Shown here piece by piece: positions 25,339-35,360 of a stretch of 38,370 nucleotides of DNA. The stretch comes from Acidobacteriaceae bacterium. Its GTDB lineage: Bacteria; Acidobacteriota; Terriglobia; Terriglobales; Acidobacteriaceae. The stretch covers positions 1 through 38,370 of the forward strand of contig PLSM01000134.1 in the NCBI GenBank assembly GCA_003165075.1. Direction: 5' to 3'. The notes below the pieces were generated by a model. The model saw nothing but the letters and a program-made list of their open reading frames with translations. It was not told the origin of the DNA and made no database searches. The translations under genes were made by a program, and so were the position numbers. The first letter of the stretch is position 1. The number at the start of each line of letters is the position of its first letter.

Positions 25339-26751
25339 TCAAATTCTTACACAAGTGAATCCTGCAGCTTCAGCGAAAGCCTCAATCTCTCTCGATTTAT
25401 CTCCAATCCCTAGGGCAATGTGGTGACTTGGCCCTTGCTGGCACCAGGCGTCCATAAACTCATGTATGGGCAGGGAAACACGTACACGACAATTGGGGTT
25501 ACCTATGTTGAGAATGGCTCCCGGAATCGCGTCAGCGATCGTGTAGATTAACTTAAACGTCTTACCGGCATTGAATTGAGTCAAGTTCAGCAAGGAAACG
25601 GGCCCTTGCGGGATTCTGAAGTCAATCCCCAAGCCATGGCCCGTTTTGCCGTGATGCACCGTCAGGTGCTGGAGCTTTGCCTTCCCGTCAGCGACGTTGA
25701 TGTTGCTTGGCCCATCGTGTCCCATCAAGAAGAAGTTGTCCTCGAAGTCCATGGAAAAGAACTCCACAAACATTCCCCCGGCACCGAGCAAGTCCATGAG
25801 TTTAAGTGCCATAGCCGTCTTAACGTCACCTTCCGTCACCCCCGGGCGACCCAACGCTGTAAGCCTGGACACTGCGAGTGCCGACTGTGCCCTCAGCTGG
25901 GTTATGAAATCCTCTTCCCCCCACCAGTAGTATCCAAATGCACTGATGTCGTGTTTCGTTATTACTTGATCAAAGGCAACAGCGGTCTGGGCAGAGAACC
26001 GCAAATGACCGTTGGTAACTGTTTCATCTATGTCATACATCTCCCGAAACTGGCGGTATATGTCTTCCAGTTGCTGATTGGTTACGCGTTCATAGGCATT
26101 CTTGATTTCTTCAACCTCCGGGCGCTTAAGCAACTTGCCGGTTGCTCTCAATAGGCGGTGTTCGTCTATGGGCATGTCCGTCATATGGTCGTACGTCTTG
26201 CCGATGACGCCAAAGCTCAACGACCGGAAGACACGTGCGGCCGCAGCCCCAATGCAGTCAGACCTCAGTTCATTCCAAAGTCGACTGTCGCCGAAGTGGC
26301 CGGTTATGACCTTGAACGACTTACCAAGGTCTATCAAGGTGCCTGCATACTCCGGAATGCAGCAAACCCCTTCATGATGAAGATAGATCGATGTATCAGC
26401 CGAAGTATAGTCGTAAGTACTATCCTCATGGCCATTGAGGAGCCTTATCGGAACCGACACCGACCTAGCCACAGGAACTACGCACATCCCCGTCGTATAG
26501 CCGAACGGAAAAACGACGAGAATATCGATTTGATTCGCGCTGAAAAAGGATGCAGCTGCAACGGCCTTCTCAGGAGTATCGACCAGTTCTGGTGACACGA
26601 TCTCTCCAAACGCCTTTAGGCGGTTGCGCAACTCCCCGTACATCTTCTGGCCCTTTTCCTTCAGGTTCGGGAACTGATCCCAATAGAAGTTGTGTCCGGT
26701 CGGAAGGAGCCCGATTCTGGGACGTGGAACTCTAGCGTCTAGTTTGTTCAT
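25339..26751 (-). CDS. L-fucose/L-arabinose isomerase family protein
   Basis: A 470-residue cytoplasmic enzyme of the aldose-ketose isomerase fold. Landmarks are 'RPRIGLLPTGHNFYWDQFP' at the start (Rossmann-type first strand), 'ILVVFPFGYTTGMCVVPVAR', 'SFGVIGKTYDHMTDMPIDEH', the metal-site-like 'EGDVKTAMALKLMDLLG' with 'GMFVEFFSMDFEDNFFLMGHDGP', and 'HHIALGIGDK' near the C-terminus. The family interconverts L-fucose, L-arabinose, L-rhamnose-like sugars and ketoses with a divalent metal; the exact substrate cannot be read from sequence. Placed right after the alpha-L-rhamnosidase, a deoxysugar is plausible. I chose the ATG at 26751 because GGGAGGAA precedes it at a 7-nt distance; a start 15 nt upstream has no such signal. 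Confidence 0.85.
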   Translation of the reverse strand: MNKLDARVPRPRIGLLPTGHNFYWDQFPNLKEKGQKMYGELRNRLKAFGEIVSPELVDTPEKAVAAASFFSANQIDILVVFPFGYTTGMCVVPVARSVSVPIRLLNGHEDSTYDYTSADTSIYLHHEGVCCIPEYAGTLIDLGKSFKVITGHFGDSRLWNELRSDCIGAAAARVFRSLSFGVIGKTYDHMTDMPIDEHRLLRATGKLLKRPEVEEIKNAYERVTNQQLEDIYRQFREMYDIDETVTNGHLRFSAQTAVAFDQVITKHDISAFGYYWWGEEDFITQLRAQSALAVSRLTALGRPGVTEGDVKTAMALKLMDLLGAGGMFVEFFSMDFEDNFFLMGHDGPSNINVADGKAKLQHLTVHHGKTGHGLGIDFRIPQGPVSLLNLTQFNAGKTFKLIYTIADAIPGAILNIGNPNCRVRVSLPIHEFMDAWCQQGPSHHIALGIGDKSREIEAFAEAAGFTCVRI

Positions 26752-26784
26752 GGTTGTTCCTCCCAAGTTTGAGGTCAGATCGAC

Positions 26785-26813
26785 GGCTTGTAGCTTGTGG
26801 TTTTCAACAAGCC
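26785..26813 (-). promoter_or_regulatory. Alternative hairpins between rhamnosidase and isomerase genes
   Basis: GGCTTGT (26785-26791) and GCTTGT (26793-26798) can each pair with ACAAGCC/ACAAGC at 26807-26813, giving two mutually exclusive stems in the 129-nt intergenic stretch. They could stabilise or process the mRNA, or attenuate transcription. No U-tract follows. Confidence 0.35.
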
Positions 26814-26880
26814 AATAAATGCATTCTTGTGACCCGCCCGCACAAGTTCACTCCGCGTCTCTTACAATTCCGACTCGGCT

Positions 26881-29841
26881 TCAGAAGAGGACTCCAATCA
26901 TCGCAAATTTGTACGATCCCGAGCCGACTCGCAGAGTAACCGAATCAGGGGCGTCGGTACCGCCCGTTATCCCGGATACGCCGGGGACATAAATGTTTGC
27001 TCGCCAGACAGTCGTCCCATTCTCTGTAATGATCAGGTCCGTCAACCCGAGTTTCGGAATAGCGACATCGGCTTCAGTTCCGGCGGGAATGGAAACATTC
27101 AGGTCGAGTGAGGTGTCGCCCTTGATCCACTCCACCTTGATCGAACCCCGCACGGTCCGCTGCGCAGCGGCGACACTCCGGAGATCGCCAACAGGCTGAG
27201 GCCGAATCACGATTCGCCGATAACCCGGACTACCTAGATTGATCCCGGCAAGGTTTCGGTAAAAGAACTTGTCGGCGCTACCGAACATCTTCATGTTCTG
27301 GCTGAGCCATGGGCCGCATTCGTAGGTTTCACAAACTGCAGTGGCACCCTGCATCACCTGATAGCCAAGACTCGGATAGGTGGTTTGTGTGACGATCCGG
27401 TACATAACATCCGTCGCGCCATACTGAGGCAATGCTTGGGCGAGAGCGTTGGATCCAATTATCCCGGTGGAGAGGTGTCCATTGTGTCTTGTATTGATGT
27501 CGTCAACTAAGTTCTTCACCACCGCTTGAATGTCCGCTGGAGGAACCATTCCCAGATAAAGAGGGAGCGCATTGGAAGTCTGACTTCCAGTTGCATATTG
27601 ATTTGTGCTGGGATCTAGGAAGTTGCGATTGAAAGCTGCATTGATGTTCTGTGCCAGCTCAGAATAGCGCTTGGCATCTTCTGACTTGCCGAGAACCTCC
27701 GCAATTCGCGCAAGAATCCAAACATCGTAATAGTAATAAGCCGTAGAGGTGAGCGCAGCGGGAGTATGCCTCGGCGAGAAGTGACTGAACCCGTTCTCTT
27801 GCGGCTCCATGTGATCGCCCAAGCCACCGGATATTATGAAACCGCGGGCATTGGTACTTAAGAAGTCAATTAGCTTCCTCAGGCTGGCATAGTGATCTTC
27901 CAGAACTCGCCGGTCACCGTATTGCTGATATAGGTACCAGGTTAGGAGTGGATACGTGCTCTTCCAACACGGCCACATCGCGTAGGCGTCCATTGCATAA
28001 CGCCAATGGAGCGGACTCACGAAAGGTATATCACCATCTTCCTTCTGGCTGTCCTGGATGTCATTTAACCATTTTTCCCAAAACGCGTTCATATCAAAGT
28101 TGTGAATATAGTCTTCAGCAACAAATCCGGGATCTCCAAGCCACGATTGCCGCTCGGCACGGTCAGCAGCATCTTGCAACAATCCCTGGAAGCTGCTCAT
28201 GAAAGTCCACTGAATGTTGTGGTGAATTTGATTAAGCAACTCGTTGGAGCTGGAAAAGGAGCCGCTGGATTCCAAGGCTGAGTGTACAAACCGGCCCTCG
28301 ATGCTCTCAACGGAAGGGGCATCTCTGAATCCTCTGACTTCTACGTAGCGGAAGCCGTGCAGCGTGAAGCGAGGCTCCCATACTTCTGTTCCGTCACCCT
28401 TCAGGATGTATGTGTCGGTCTGCCGAGCCTCGGAACCGGGCACCATGTTACTGCGATTGTCCAGTGTCTCGTCTTCGGGATATATCCGTGACCCGTACTT
28501 CAAGACAACCTTCGTGCCACGCGGACCGGATACGCGGATTCGGACCCAGCCGCTGAAAAGTTGGCCGAAATCATAAACGTACGTTGAGTCAAAGGCCTCT
28601 GGCTCCTTCGGGGTAAGCATCTTCACCGGCGCCAAGGTTTGCAATACGCGGCAAGGAGGTAGCAGTTCCGCGGTTAGAGTACCGCTCGGCGGCTCTACGG
28701 GTGATGCGCTCTCCCAGGAGGAGTCGTTGAAACCAGGCCTATCCCAACCAGGTTGTTCAAGTCGGGCGTCGTAGGTCTCTCCATTGAAGAGATCGTTATA
28801 AGTGATTGGGCCGACAGATGTTTTCCAATTGGAATCCGATACGACGCTGAGGTGCTGGCCGTTTTCAAGTTCAACGTTCATTTGAAGAATAAGGCGTGGC
28901 CGGTCGCCATAAGGGCTTCTTCCCGCTGGCGACGGTGCCACGTCTGCTTCTGCGCTATACCATCCATTTCCGAGCATTACGCCAATGGCATTGGAGCCAC
29001 TTTGCAGGTTTTGGGTGATATCGTAGGTTGCGTAGAGCACGCGTGTGTTTAGCTTAAAGGGCTGATCATTGTTGTAGTACGTAGAGGCCGGCTCGAGTAC
29101 CCGGTCTCCGACCTTTTCTCCATTAATGAAAAGTTCGTAGTACCCGATACCGGAGACATAAATTCGAGCGCGTCGGACCGGCTTGTCGAGCGAGATTGTA
29201 CGTCGAAAAAGTGGGGAAGACACACCCTTCTTCGCAGCGATCCATTTGCCCTGCCAGTCACTCGCCTTGCGCAATCCCATTTCAAAGAAGGATGGGGAGC
29301 TGTAGGCGCCCGACTTGCCATTCCTGTCCCAGACACGGACCTTCCAGTAGCACCTTTCACCGCTCGCTAGATCGCTGCCTCCGTACACCACTTCCACTGA
29401 GTTGTCGGAGGAGACCTTCCCGCTGTCCCATTTGTCGCCCTGATCAGCCTGCAGTTTCTCTAGGCTGCCCGCAACCAATACTTGGAAGCCAGTCTGCAGT
29501 TGGCCCCTTTCTTCAGATGCAAGCAACCAATTGAACCGCGGGCGAGGCGTCTCGATTCCCAACGGATCTTTCAGATGTTCGGTCTTAAGCTCGGTGGCCA
29601 ACATCTGTGACTGCTCGCCGGCGATTTTGTCGGAGGCCCCGAGGCGCGCTCCCCCCTTGGCCGATGCGTGGATGCTAAAAAGCAGAAGTACACAAAGCGA
29701 GTACCGAAGAGCGGCGGGGGCCAGTCGTCGAATCAGACCGCAAATATAGATCGATCTGATTTTCGTTGAACTCTGAGCAGGGCTGATTGTGGAGTCGGAA
29801 TTCAAAGTGCCGAATCGAGGTCGTTCGTGTATTCCAGTCAT
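26881..29841 (-). CDS. Secreted alpha-L-rhamnosidase (GH78)
   Basis: A 986-residue glycoside hydrolase that removes terminal alpha-L-rhamnose from glycans. After about 45 residues of polar leader comes a hydrophobic signal segment ('LRYSLCVLLLFSIHASA'). Then an N-terminal fibronectin-like domain ('ATELKTEHLKDPLGIETPRP', 'CYWKVRVWDRNGKSG'), the Bac_rhamnosid_N beta-sandwich ('ARIYVSGIGYYELFINGEKV', 'LGNGWYSAE'), the catalytic barrel with the diagnostic 'DAADRAERQSWLGDPG' near residues 555-570 (equivalent to the DCPQRDER-W-GD motif) and a C-terminal beta-sandwich near 'GYRRIVIRPQP'. Length is normal for the family. The ATG at 29841 follows AAGGA; the long pre-signal leader means a later start is possible. 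It sits between the CE4 deacetylase and the isomerase, same strand. Confidence 0.93.
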   Translation of the reverse strand: MTGIHERPRFGTLNSDSTISPAQSSTKIRSIYICGLIRRLAPAALRYSLCVLLLFSIHASAKGGARLGASDKIAGEQSQMLATELKTEHLKDPLGIETPRPRFNWLLASEERGQLQTGFQVLVAGSLEKLQADQGDKWDSGKVSSDNSVEVVYGGSDLASGERCYWKVRVWDRNGKSGAYSSPSFFEMGLRKASDWQGKWIAAKKGVSSPLFRRTISLDKPVRRARIYVSGIGYYELFINGEKVGDRVLEPASTYYNNDQPFKLNTRVLYATYDITQNLQSGSNAIGVMLGNGWYSAEADVAPSPAGRSPYGDRPRLILQMNVELENGQHLSVVSDSNWKTSVGPITYNDLFNGETYDARLEQPGWDRPGFNDSSWESASPVEPPSGTLTAELLPPCRVLQTLAPVKMLTPKEPEAFDSTYVYDFGQLFSGWVRIRVSGPRGTKVVLKYGSRIYPEDETLDNRSNMVPGSEARQTDTYILKGDGTEVWEPRFTLHGFRYVEVRGFRDAPSVESIEGRFVHSALESSGSFSSSNELLNQIHHNIQWTFMSSFQGLLQDAADRAERQSWLGDPGFVAEDYIHNFDMNAFWEKWLNDIQDSQKEDGDIPFVSPLHWRYAMDAYAMWPCWKSTYPLLTWYLYQQYGDRRVLEDHYASLRKLIDFLSTNARGFIISGGLGDHMEPQENGFSHFSPRHTPAALTSTAYYYYDVWILARIAEVLGKSEDAKRYSELAQNINAAFNRNFLDPSTNQYATGSQTSNALPLYLGMVPPADIQAVVKNLVDDINTRHNGHLSTGIIGSNALAQALPQYGATDVMYRIVTQTTYPSLGYQVMQGATAVCETYECGPWLSQNMKMFGSADKFFYRNLAGINLGSPGYRRIVIRPQPVGDLRSVAAAQRTVRGSIKVEWIKGDTSLDLNVSIPAGTEADVAIPKLGLTDLIITENGTTVWRANIYVPGVSGITGGTDAPDSVTLRVGSGSYKFAMIGVLF

Positions 29842-29963
29842 CGGAGTCCTTACTCACCTTGTCTTTGGACGAAGGTGTGGCCAGTCATCATACGGAATTC
29901 GGGCGGATATCGAAATGTCATATCCGGCGCTACATGGCCCAGTCCATAACATCAAAACGACGG

Positions 29964-30854
29964 CTATGGTTTTGGCTGAACAGATGGCTTCGGCTCCGCG
30001 CTGAGAAGGGATCGATAAGATCCCTTCGGCTGCTGAAGCGGCACATGCGACACGCTAGCCGGTTGAACATATTTGGCTAGCTCACGCAGTGGAATCACCG
30101 TGCAGCCCCGGTCGTGCAGATACTTCATGTAGCTCTCAAAGTCCTTTGGTGAGGTACTGACCCAGGGGGCACGTGGGTACGGAACCCCGTGAAATGCGAG
30201 AACTGCAATCTTTCCGCCCTTGGCTTGGTCGATAGCCCAAATTAAGTCGTTCATTCCCCATTTCGGACCAGCGTAACCAGTTGTAGGGATAAGCAGAGGG
30301 CTATCCTTGGCCGGATCATAGACAGGGCCTCGAGCTCCCCAGCCTTTATCTGGGAACTCAGGTGCGACACCGCGGCGCGCAAACAAATAGCCTTTCTCAA
30401 GCAGCACTTGTGCACTCTGGATATTGAATTGCCAGCCTGGATAGGCAAAAGTCGTTGGTACGGGAATTCCGTTTTGCTTACAGCGCTCCTCGATTCCTTC
30501 GAGCTCCGTGACAAGCTGCTTCTTTGAGAGCGTTCTAACATCCGGGTGATTTTCAGTGTGGTTGCCGATTTCAAAGGCCTCTTTGTTGAGTTCACGGATG
30601 TCGTCCCATGTTAATGAGTCGTCTTGGCGCTTTATGCTGCGAAGGCCATCGGTAACATAGAATGTGGCGCCAAAACCATAGCGTCTTAAGACTGGCGCGA
30701 CCTGTGTGATATCGGTCTTTGTGCCATCGTCGATAGTCATGACAACCAGGCGATCCGGAATTGGCAATAATGATTGCTGAGCAGTTCCTCTTGGATAAGC
30801 CAAAAGAAGCACTAGTGATGCGCAAAACAATACCGATCTCGCTAACCGTGGCAT
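29964..30854 (-). CDS. Secreted polysaccharide deacetylase (CE4/NodB)
   Basis: A 296-residue enzyme with a signal peptide ('RSVLFCASLVLLLAYPRGTAQ') and a NodB domain. Motif 1 'TIDDG' at 40-44 (Asp base and metal ligand), motif 2 'HTENH' with metal ligands His99 and His103, 'FAYPGW' at about 136-141 as motif 3, and 'LAFHGV' near the end as motif 5. It would remove acetyl groups from polysaccharide outside the cytoplasm with a metal ion. The C-terminal tail is proline/lysine-rich. I chose the ATG at 30854 because GGAGAG lies 6 nt upstream and it begins directly with the signal peptide; the frame is open 52 codons further without a signal. It is 122 nt upstream of the rhamnosidase. Confidence 0.9.
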   Translation of the reverse strand: MPRLARSVLFCASLVLLLAYPRGTAQQSLLPIPDRLVVMTIDDGTKTDITQVAPVLRRYGFGATFYVTDGLRSIKRQDDSLTWDDIRELNKEAFEIGNHTENHPDVRTLSKKQLVTELEGIEERCKQNGIPVPTTFAYPGWQFNIQSAQVLLEKGYLFARRGVAPEFPDKGWGARGPVYDPAKDSPLLIPTTGYAGPKWGMNDLIWAIDQAKGGKIAVLAFHGVPYPRAPWVSTSPKDFESYMKYLHDRGCTVIPLRELAKYVQPASVSHVPLQQPKGSYRSLLSAEPKPSVQPKP

Positions 30855-31272
30855 GTAACTCTCTCCTCTGTCTTGGTATCCCTGTTGATGGTTAGAGATG
30901 GAGCACTTTGAGTGCACGAGACTCTCCGCGGCGTGCTTTATGAACGACTTTGCACCGTAATCCAGGGGAGTGCGAGATAAAGGAAGGCCCCTAGCTGAGA
31001 AGACACTCAAGACGCTCCAAGGTACGCCGGACCTGTCCGATCCAAAACCCTGGGCTTCGGCCAGCGCTATTTAATTCGTTCTCTGCTGCGCTTGGTCTTC
31101 CCAGCGTGTTGTCCCTTTTGTCACCGAAGTGTACCAGCCGTCCAGAAGGGCCTTCGTCTCACTTCATCAAGACTTCACCAACGAAGGCCCTGAACCGGAA
31201 AACGCCAGCCACGCACGCGGCCGTACGCGTTACTTCACCGCAGTGGATTCCTGTTACTCCGCCCTCGACACG

Positions 31273-34200
31273 CTAAAAAGTGAGTCGAAGGCCTACTTGG
31301 TCCTCTCTTGCAGGGTGGTAAGTATTCAGCGTTGAAATCGTCCCGAATGTACCGCTGGTCACGCTTTGATTGGGAAGACCAAATTCAGGATGGTTAAACG
31401 CGTTGAACGACTCGAACCGGAATTGAAGCGAGACCTTTTCCGGCAGAGTGAAGCTCTTGAGCAGCGAAAGGTCCCAGTTGGCCACGCCGGGCATTCGGAT
31501 TATGTTACGTGATGAGTTCCCGAAGTCTCCCGCCGCAGGCTGAGCAAATGCGCTCGTGTTGAACCATTCTGTGAGGTTCTTGTGGAACCCTGAAGGATAG
31601 GGGTTTCCGACCTTATCCGCCCGTTCTCCATAGGCCTTATTGACAAAGCCAAGATCAGTGGCCGTTATCGAGAATGGGAATCCACCTTGGTAAATGGCAA
31701 TTCCATCGAACTGCCATCCTCCAATGACCTCATCAAGAGCCCTAGGAGCGTTTTGCAGCACTTTCCCTCCCCGGCCCACTGGTATTGCGCACACAAAGCT
31801 CACAGCGAGACGCTGGCCTACGTCATACGAAGAGCGTGCATAGTCACCATGAGGATTGTGGTTATCCTGCACACCTATGAACCCGCCCGCATCTCCAGTC
31901 ACGCCCGAGGTTGAGGATTGAATGTCCAATCCCTTGGACCATGTGTAGGCAGCCAGCAGCGAGACGCCGTTACTCTGGTGTCGCGCGATTACGTTCAGGG
32001 CATTGTAGTTGGAGTATCCATCGAAGTTGTCCATGACCAATGTGCCGATGTTCGGATAAGATTCACGCGCAGCAATTGAAGCCGGTGTTTGCGTAAGCGG
32101 GTCACAGTTATGCGCAGCGTTGCATTCTGTGGGCTGATTCGGATTGCTCCGGTTCGCTAAGTCTGTTCCCTTAGCCCCGTTATAGTTCACATTCAGGACG
32201 GTGTTCCTGAGGACCTCGCGCTCAATCCCGAAGGACCAGTTCTTCTCAACCGGATTCTTGGTATTAGCCGGCTGCACTTCTGGAAAGGTTAGAGCTGCCG
32301 CGGTGACAACACCCGTACCCAGGTCGGGGAAGAGATCGTCTGTACTGAGGAGTGTGTCCGTAGCCGTTGAGGCTGTAAGGGTTGTTGAAGCCGAGTAAGG
32401 CCAGAAAGAGCCAGAAGCAAAGTACTCGTTGAGCTGTACGCTGTCATAAAACATTCCAAAACCGCCCCGAATGACAGTCTTATTGTCTCCGAATGGACGA
32501 ACCGCAACTCCAATCCTCGGCAGGAATCCGTTCTTCGGGGTCGGGCCAGGTCCGCGCCGTCCGTTGTAGGCATAGAGCCCCCCGCCGTATTTTGTTACGA
32601 CGTTCTGACTGCCGGCATAAAGGCCGCCTCCGGCAATGTTGGGATCAAACCAGAAGAAGTTATTCTGTTCCTCATATGGCCCGGGCAAGAACTCATAGCG
32701 CAAACCGAGATTGACCGTCAGCCTGGGCGTCACTTTCCAGTCATCTTGAAAATACGGCGCGTAATCTCTCCAGTGGAAGTGGGGATGGATTCCGGTCGTT
32801 TGATTGCCCAGTGGCCCTGCGACGTTGGCCGATACTGAACTTATGTTTCCGAGCAAGAAGTCCGATATTTGATTGCCTGAGAACTCACCATCGTAATTGA
32901 AGCCTCCAAGCGGACGGTTCGAGGATGTCAGGGAGAGTCCCCACGTGCGGACGCCGATGCCGGCACCGATAGTATGACCCCGTTTTGACCACGACAACGA
33001 ATCCCCGAAGTCGTTCATCCCCTCCAAACTCCCTAACGGAGTCAGGCCGTTGCTGCCCGACCCGGCGTAGGAAGTCCCGGCATTCGGGAGCGTATACGTG
33101 CCGAAGGCGATACCGGGGTAGCCGGCGTTAGGAAGAGCGAAGACGCCCTTTAGATCGAGCGCTGCCAAATCTGCGCTCGGGATCACATAGGGGTTTTGAA
33201 TGGAGAGCGCCTCTAGGTATCCATAGCGGGCCTGATTGACGAGATTGGGCGTGAAGATGTGCGTGTAGGTCAACGTGTAATTGCGTGCATCCTGTGTTGT
33301 AATCACGCTACCCACGGCAGTCAGTGATCCCGGCACGGTGGCAAGGATATTCGAGATCGCAGCGTGGAAGAACGCGGAATCCTTGGCACTGAAGTTGTGA
33401 TCCATGCGATAGTTCTGTTGATCCGTATTGGCCGGTGAACTCACTGAGCCGTTATAGTTAAATGCGCCGGAAGAGTTGGGCGCAGGAAAGAACAGCGTTG
33501 GCTTGCTCATAACAATCTGTCCATATCGCGAGATACGGCCTGCTGGAATCGTGGTGATGCCACCCACCTCAGGGAAGGTCTGAGTGGGATTCAACGGATC
33601 AGTGATTGCAAATGGAAATTGTCCCTGTAGCTCATCTGACGTGGGAACATTGCCTACTGCCGTAGTGGCCTGCCGAATTCTCTCACCCTCGTAGTTGGTG
33701 AAAATGAATGTTTTGTTTCGACCGTTATACAGCTTTGGAATGATTACGGGAGCGCCGAAAGAATAGCCGAATTGATTCTGCCGGAGTGGGTTTACGGGCG
33801 ACGGGGCTACGTTAAAATAGCCACGGGCATCGAGAACATCATTCCTCAGGAATTCGAATGCCGATCCGTGCAGCTCGTTCGTTCCAGACTTGGTGCTGAG
33901 ATTGATCTGATTGGCACTGTAGCCGAACTCGGCAGAGTAGGTGTCAGTCTGTACCTTGAACTCCTGGATCGCATCGAGGGAAATATTATAGGCAGGCGTG
34001 TTGTAACCAGTGTCCATGATACTGGTCCCGTCGACGGTGTACCCATTCGAGGAACTTCTCGCACCGCCAATGGCGATCGCATCCCCAGCGTTGTAACGGA
34101 ACGTGGACTGTTCTCCGCCCGTTTCCACTGCTCCCGGGGTAAGGAACAGGAGGTCGAGGAAGACGCGGCCGTTCAGGGGCAGGTTGACGACAGGCTTCTC

Positions 34201-34626
34201 CCCGATCACCTCACCGACTGACGCCGAATCCGTATCGAGAGCAATGGCTTGTGCAGAAACCTCGATTCTCTCTGCGGTGGCTCCGGGAGTCAGCTTGAAG
34301 TCGGCGCGCACGGTTTGATCCACCAGGAGGGTAATGTTGGATCGCGCTTCGGTCTTGAAGCCAGTGGCCGCGACCGTGATCCTGTAAGTTCCAGGGCTCA
34401 AGAGAGGGGCCGTGTAGTCGCCAGAATCGTTCGTCCTGGCAGCACGAACTTCAGAGGTGCCAACGTTCTCGATTTGCACGTCAAGTCCAACCAGGACAGC
34501 GTCGCTCGGATCCGTCACCCTTCCAACAATGCTGCCGGTGGCGTTCTGCGCGAGTGCAGAAACCGCGCACATAGCACCAACCATTGCGTAGATCGCGACC
34601 TTCCAAATTCTCCGTGTCCAGCTCAT
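31273..34626 (-). CDS. TonB-dependent receptor with N-terminal carboxypeptidase-regulatory-like domain
   Basis: A 1117-residue outer-membrane receptor of the Oar-like type that is expanded in Acidobacteriota. It begins with a signal peptide ('VAIYAMVGAMCAVSALAQ'), then a beta-sandwich CarboxypepD_reg domain ('GSIVGRVTDPSDAVLVGLDV', 'GDYTAPLLSPGTYRITVAA'), a plug domain ('NLPLNGRVFLDLLFLTPGAV', 'GTSIMDTGYNTPAYNISLDA', 'INLSTKSGTNELHGSAFEFL') and a long beta-barrel ending in aromatic 'QVGLRLTF', the usual outer-membrane C-terminal signal. It would import oligosaccharides using TonB energy. I chose the ATG at 34626, which has AAGGAGG 8 nt upstream; an earlier ATG at 34728 has no signal-peptide logic. 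It is the most upstream sugar-locus gene after the TPR protein. Confidence 0.93.
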   Translation of the reverse strand: MSWTRRIWKVAIYAMVGAMCAVSALAQNATGSIVGRVTDPSDAVLVGLDVQIENVGTSEVRAARTNDSGDYTAPLLSPGTYRITVAATGFKTEARSNITLLVDQTVRADFKLTPGATAERIEVSAQAIALDTDSASVGEVIGEKPVVNLPLNGRVFLDLLFLTPGAVETGGEQSTFRYNAGDAIAIGGARSSSNGYTVDGTSIMDTGYNTPAYNISLDAIQEFKVQTDTYSAEFGYSANQINLSTKSGTNELHGSAFEFLRNDVLDARGYFNVAPSPVNPLRQNQFGYSFGAPVIIPKLYNGRNKTFIFTNYEGERIRQATTAVGNVPTSDELQGQFPFAITDPLNPTQTFPEVGGITTIPAGRISRYGQIVMSKPTLFFPAPNSSGAFNYNGSVSSPANTDQQNYRMDHNFSAKDSAFFHAAISNILATVPGSLTAVGSVITTQDARNYTLTYTHIFTPNLVNQARYGYLEALSIQNPYVIPSADLAALDLKGVFALPNAGYPGIAFGTYTLPNAGTSYAGSGSNGLTPLGSLEGMNDFGDSLSWSKRGHTIGAGIGVRTWGLSLTSSNRPLGGFNYDGEFSGNQISDFLLGNISSVSANVAGPLGNQTTGIHPHFHWRDYAPYFQDDWKVTPRLTVNLGLRYEFLPGPYEEQNNFFWFDPNIAGGGLYAGSQNVVTKYGGGLYAYNGRRGPGPTPKNGFLPRIGVAVRPFGDNKTVIRGGFGMFYDSVQLNEYFASGSFWPYSASTTLTASTATDTLLSTDDLFPDLGTGVVTAAALTFPEVQPANTKNPVEKNWSFGIEREVLRNTVLNVNYNGAKGTDLANRSNPNQPTECNAAHNCDPLTQTPASIAARESYPNIGTLVMDNFDGYSNYNALNVIARHQSNGVSLLAAYTWSKGLDIQSSTSGVTGDAGGFIGVQDNHNPHGDYARSSYDVGQRLAVSFVCAIPVGRGGKVLQNAPRALDEVIGGWQFDGIAIYQGGFPFSITATDLGFVNKAYGERADKVGNPYPSGFHKNLTEWFNTSAFAQPAAGDFGNSSRNIIRMPGVANWDLSLLKSFTLPEKVSLQFRFESFNAFNHPEFGLPNQSVTSGTFGTISTLNTYHPAREDQVGLRLTF

Positions 34627-35084
34627 CGTCGAGTCCTCCTTTAGAAAAGGGGCCTGAGCCCCGTCGGTTCCCGATAGAGACAATGTTGTTGACATGTCGT
34701 GCTTCGAAAGCTGTGTCTTGGTTGCCATCAGCGACTCCCAAGTGAGACAGTTTCTTCCTGCAGTTCCTGGGAACTATCACCGGATGGTCTTGTGCTTACC
34801 CCCCGCGAGATGGAAGCCTTACTAAATCGCCTGTTCAGATTTCCATTGTTCCCGCTGGACACGCTCCCTTATCTGCTCCGCAGAGACAGCCTTTTCTTCG
34901 ATGAATCGGAAATGTGCCTTGCATTACACCGGCAAGGAAGATGCACTCATACGACCAAACTCTGATATCGTCAGCCCTTTTGATCGTGGGGATTGATCCG
35001 GTGCTCACTTAAGCATTTCACCAATAGACTGAGAACGTATGACGGATTGGTCGAGATGACAAGAAGAAAAGGCGCAATCCATAT

Positions 35085-35103
35085 TGTTTTACTTAGTAAA
35101 ACA
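35085..35103. promoter_or_regulatory. 19-bp palindromic operator upstream of the receptor
   Basis: TGTTTTAC-TTA-GTAAAACA is a perfect palindrome with 8-bp arms. On the - strand it lies 6 nt downstream of TACAAT (35110-35115), a candidate -10 box in a strongly AT-rich stretch, so a bound repressor would block transcription start of the receptor gene about 460 nt away. The bound regulator is unknown. The region 34627-35360 contains no supported gene besides this. Confidence 0.55.
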
Positions 35104-35360
35104 GACTCCATTGTACTTATTATCTTTTAAACTTCTTATTTTAAGCATTTTAGTGATCGGATAGACTGCAAAATATGAAAGAGTTGTTTGTCACTGGATT
35201 CATGAAGTTGTTGGATTACGTGAAACAACCCTCCCAGAAGGGTTTCTCGGCTGTTCGAGGGAATCCGGATTCCAAAGTTCCCCTATTCATGTGGGAAGGA
35301 AACCCGAGCCCTTGCAGGGGCAATGCGAATCATCCAAACGTAACCGTTGGACACGAAACC

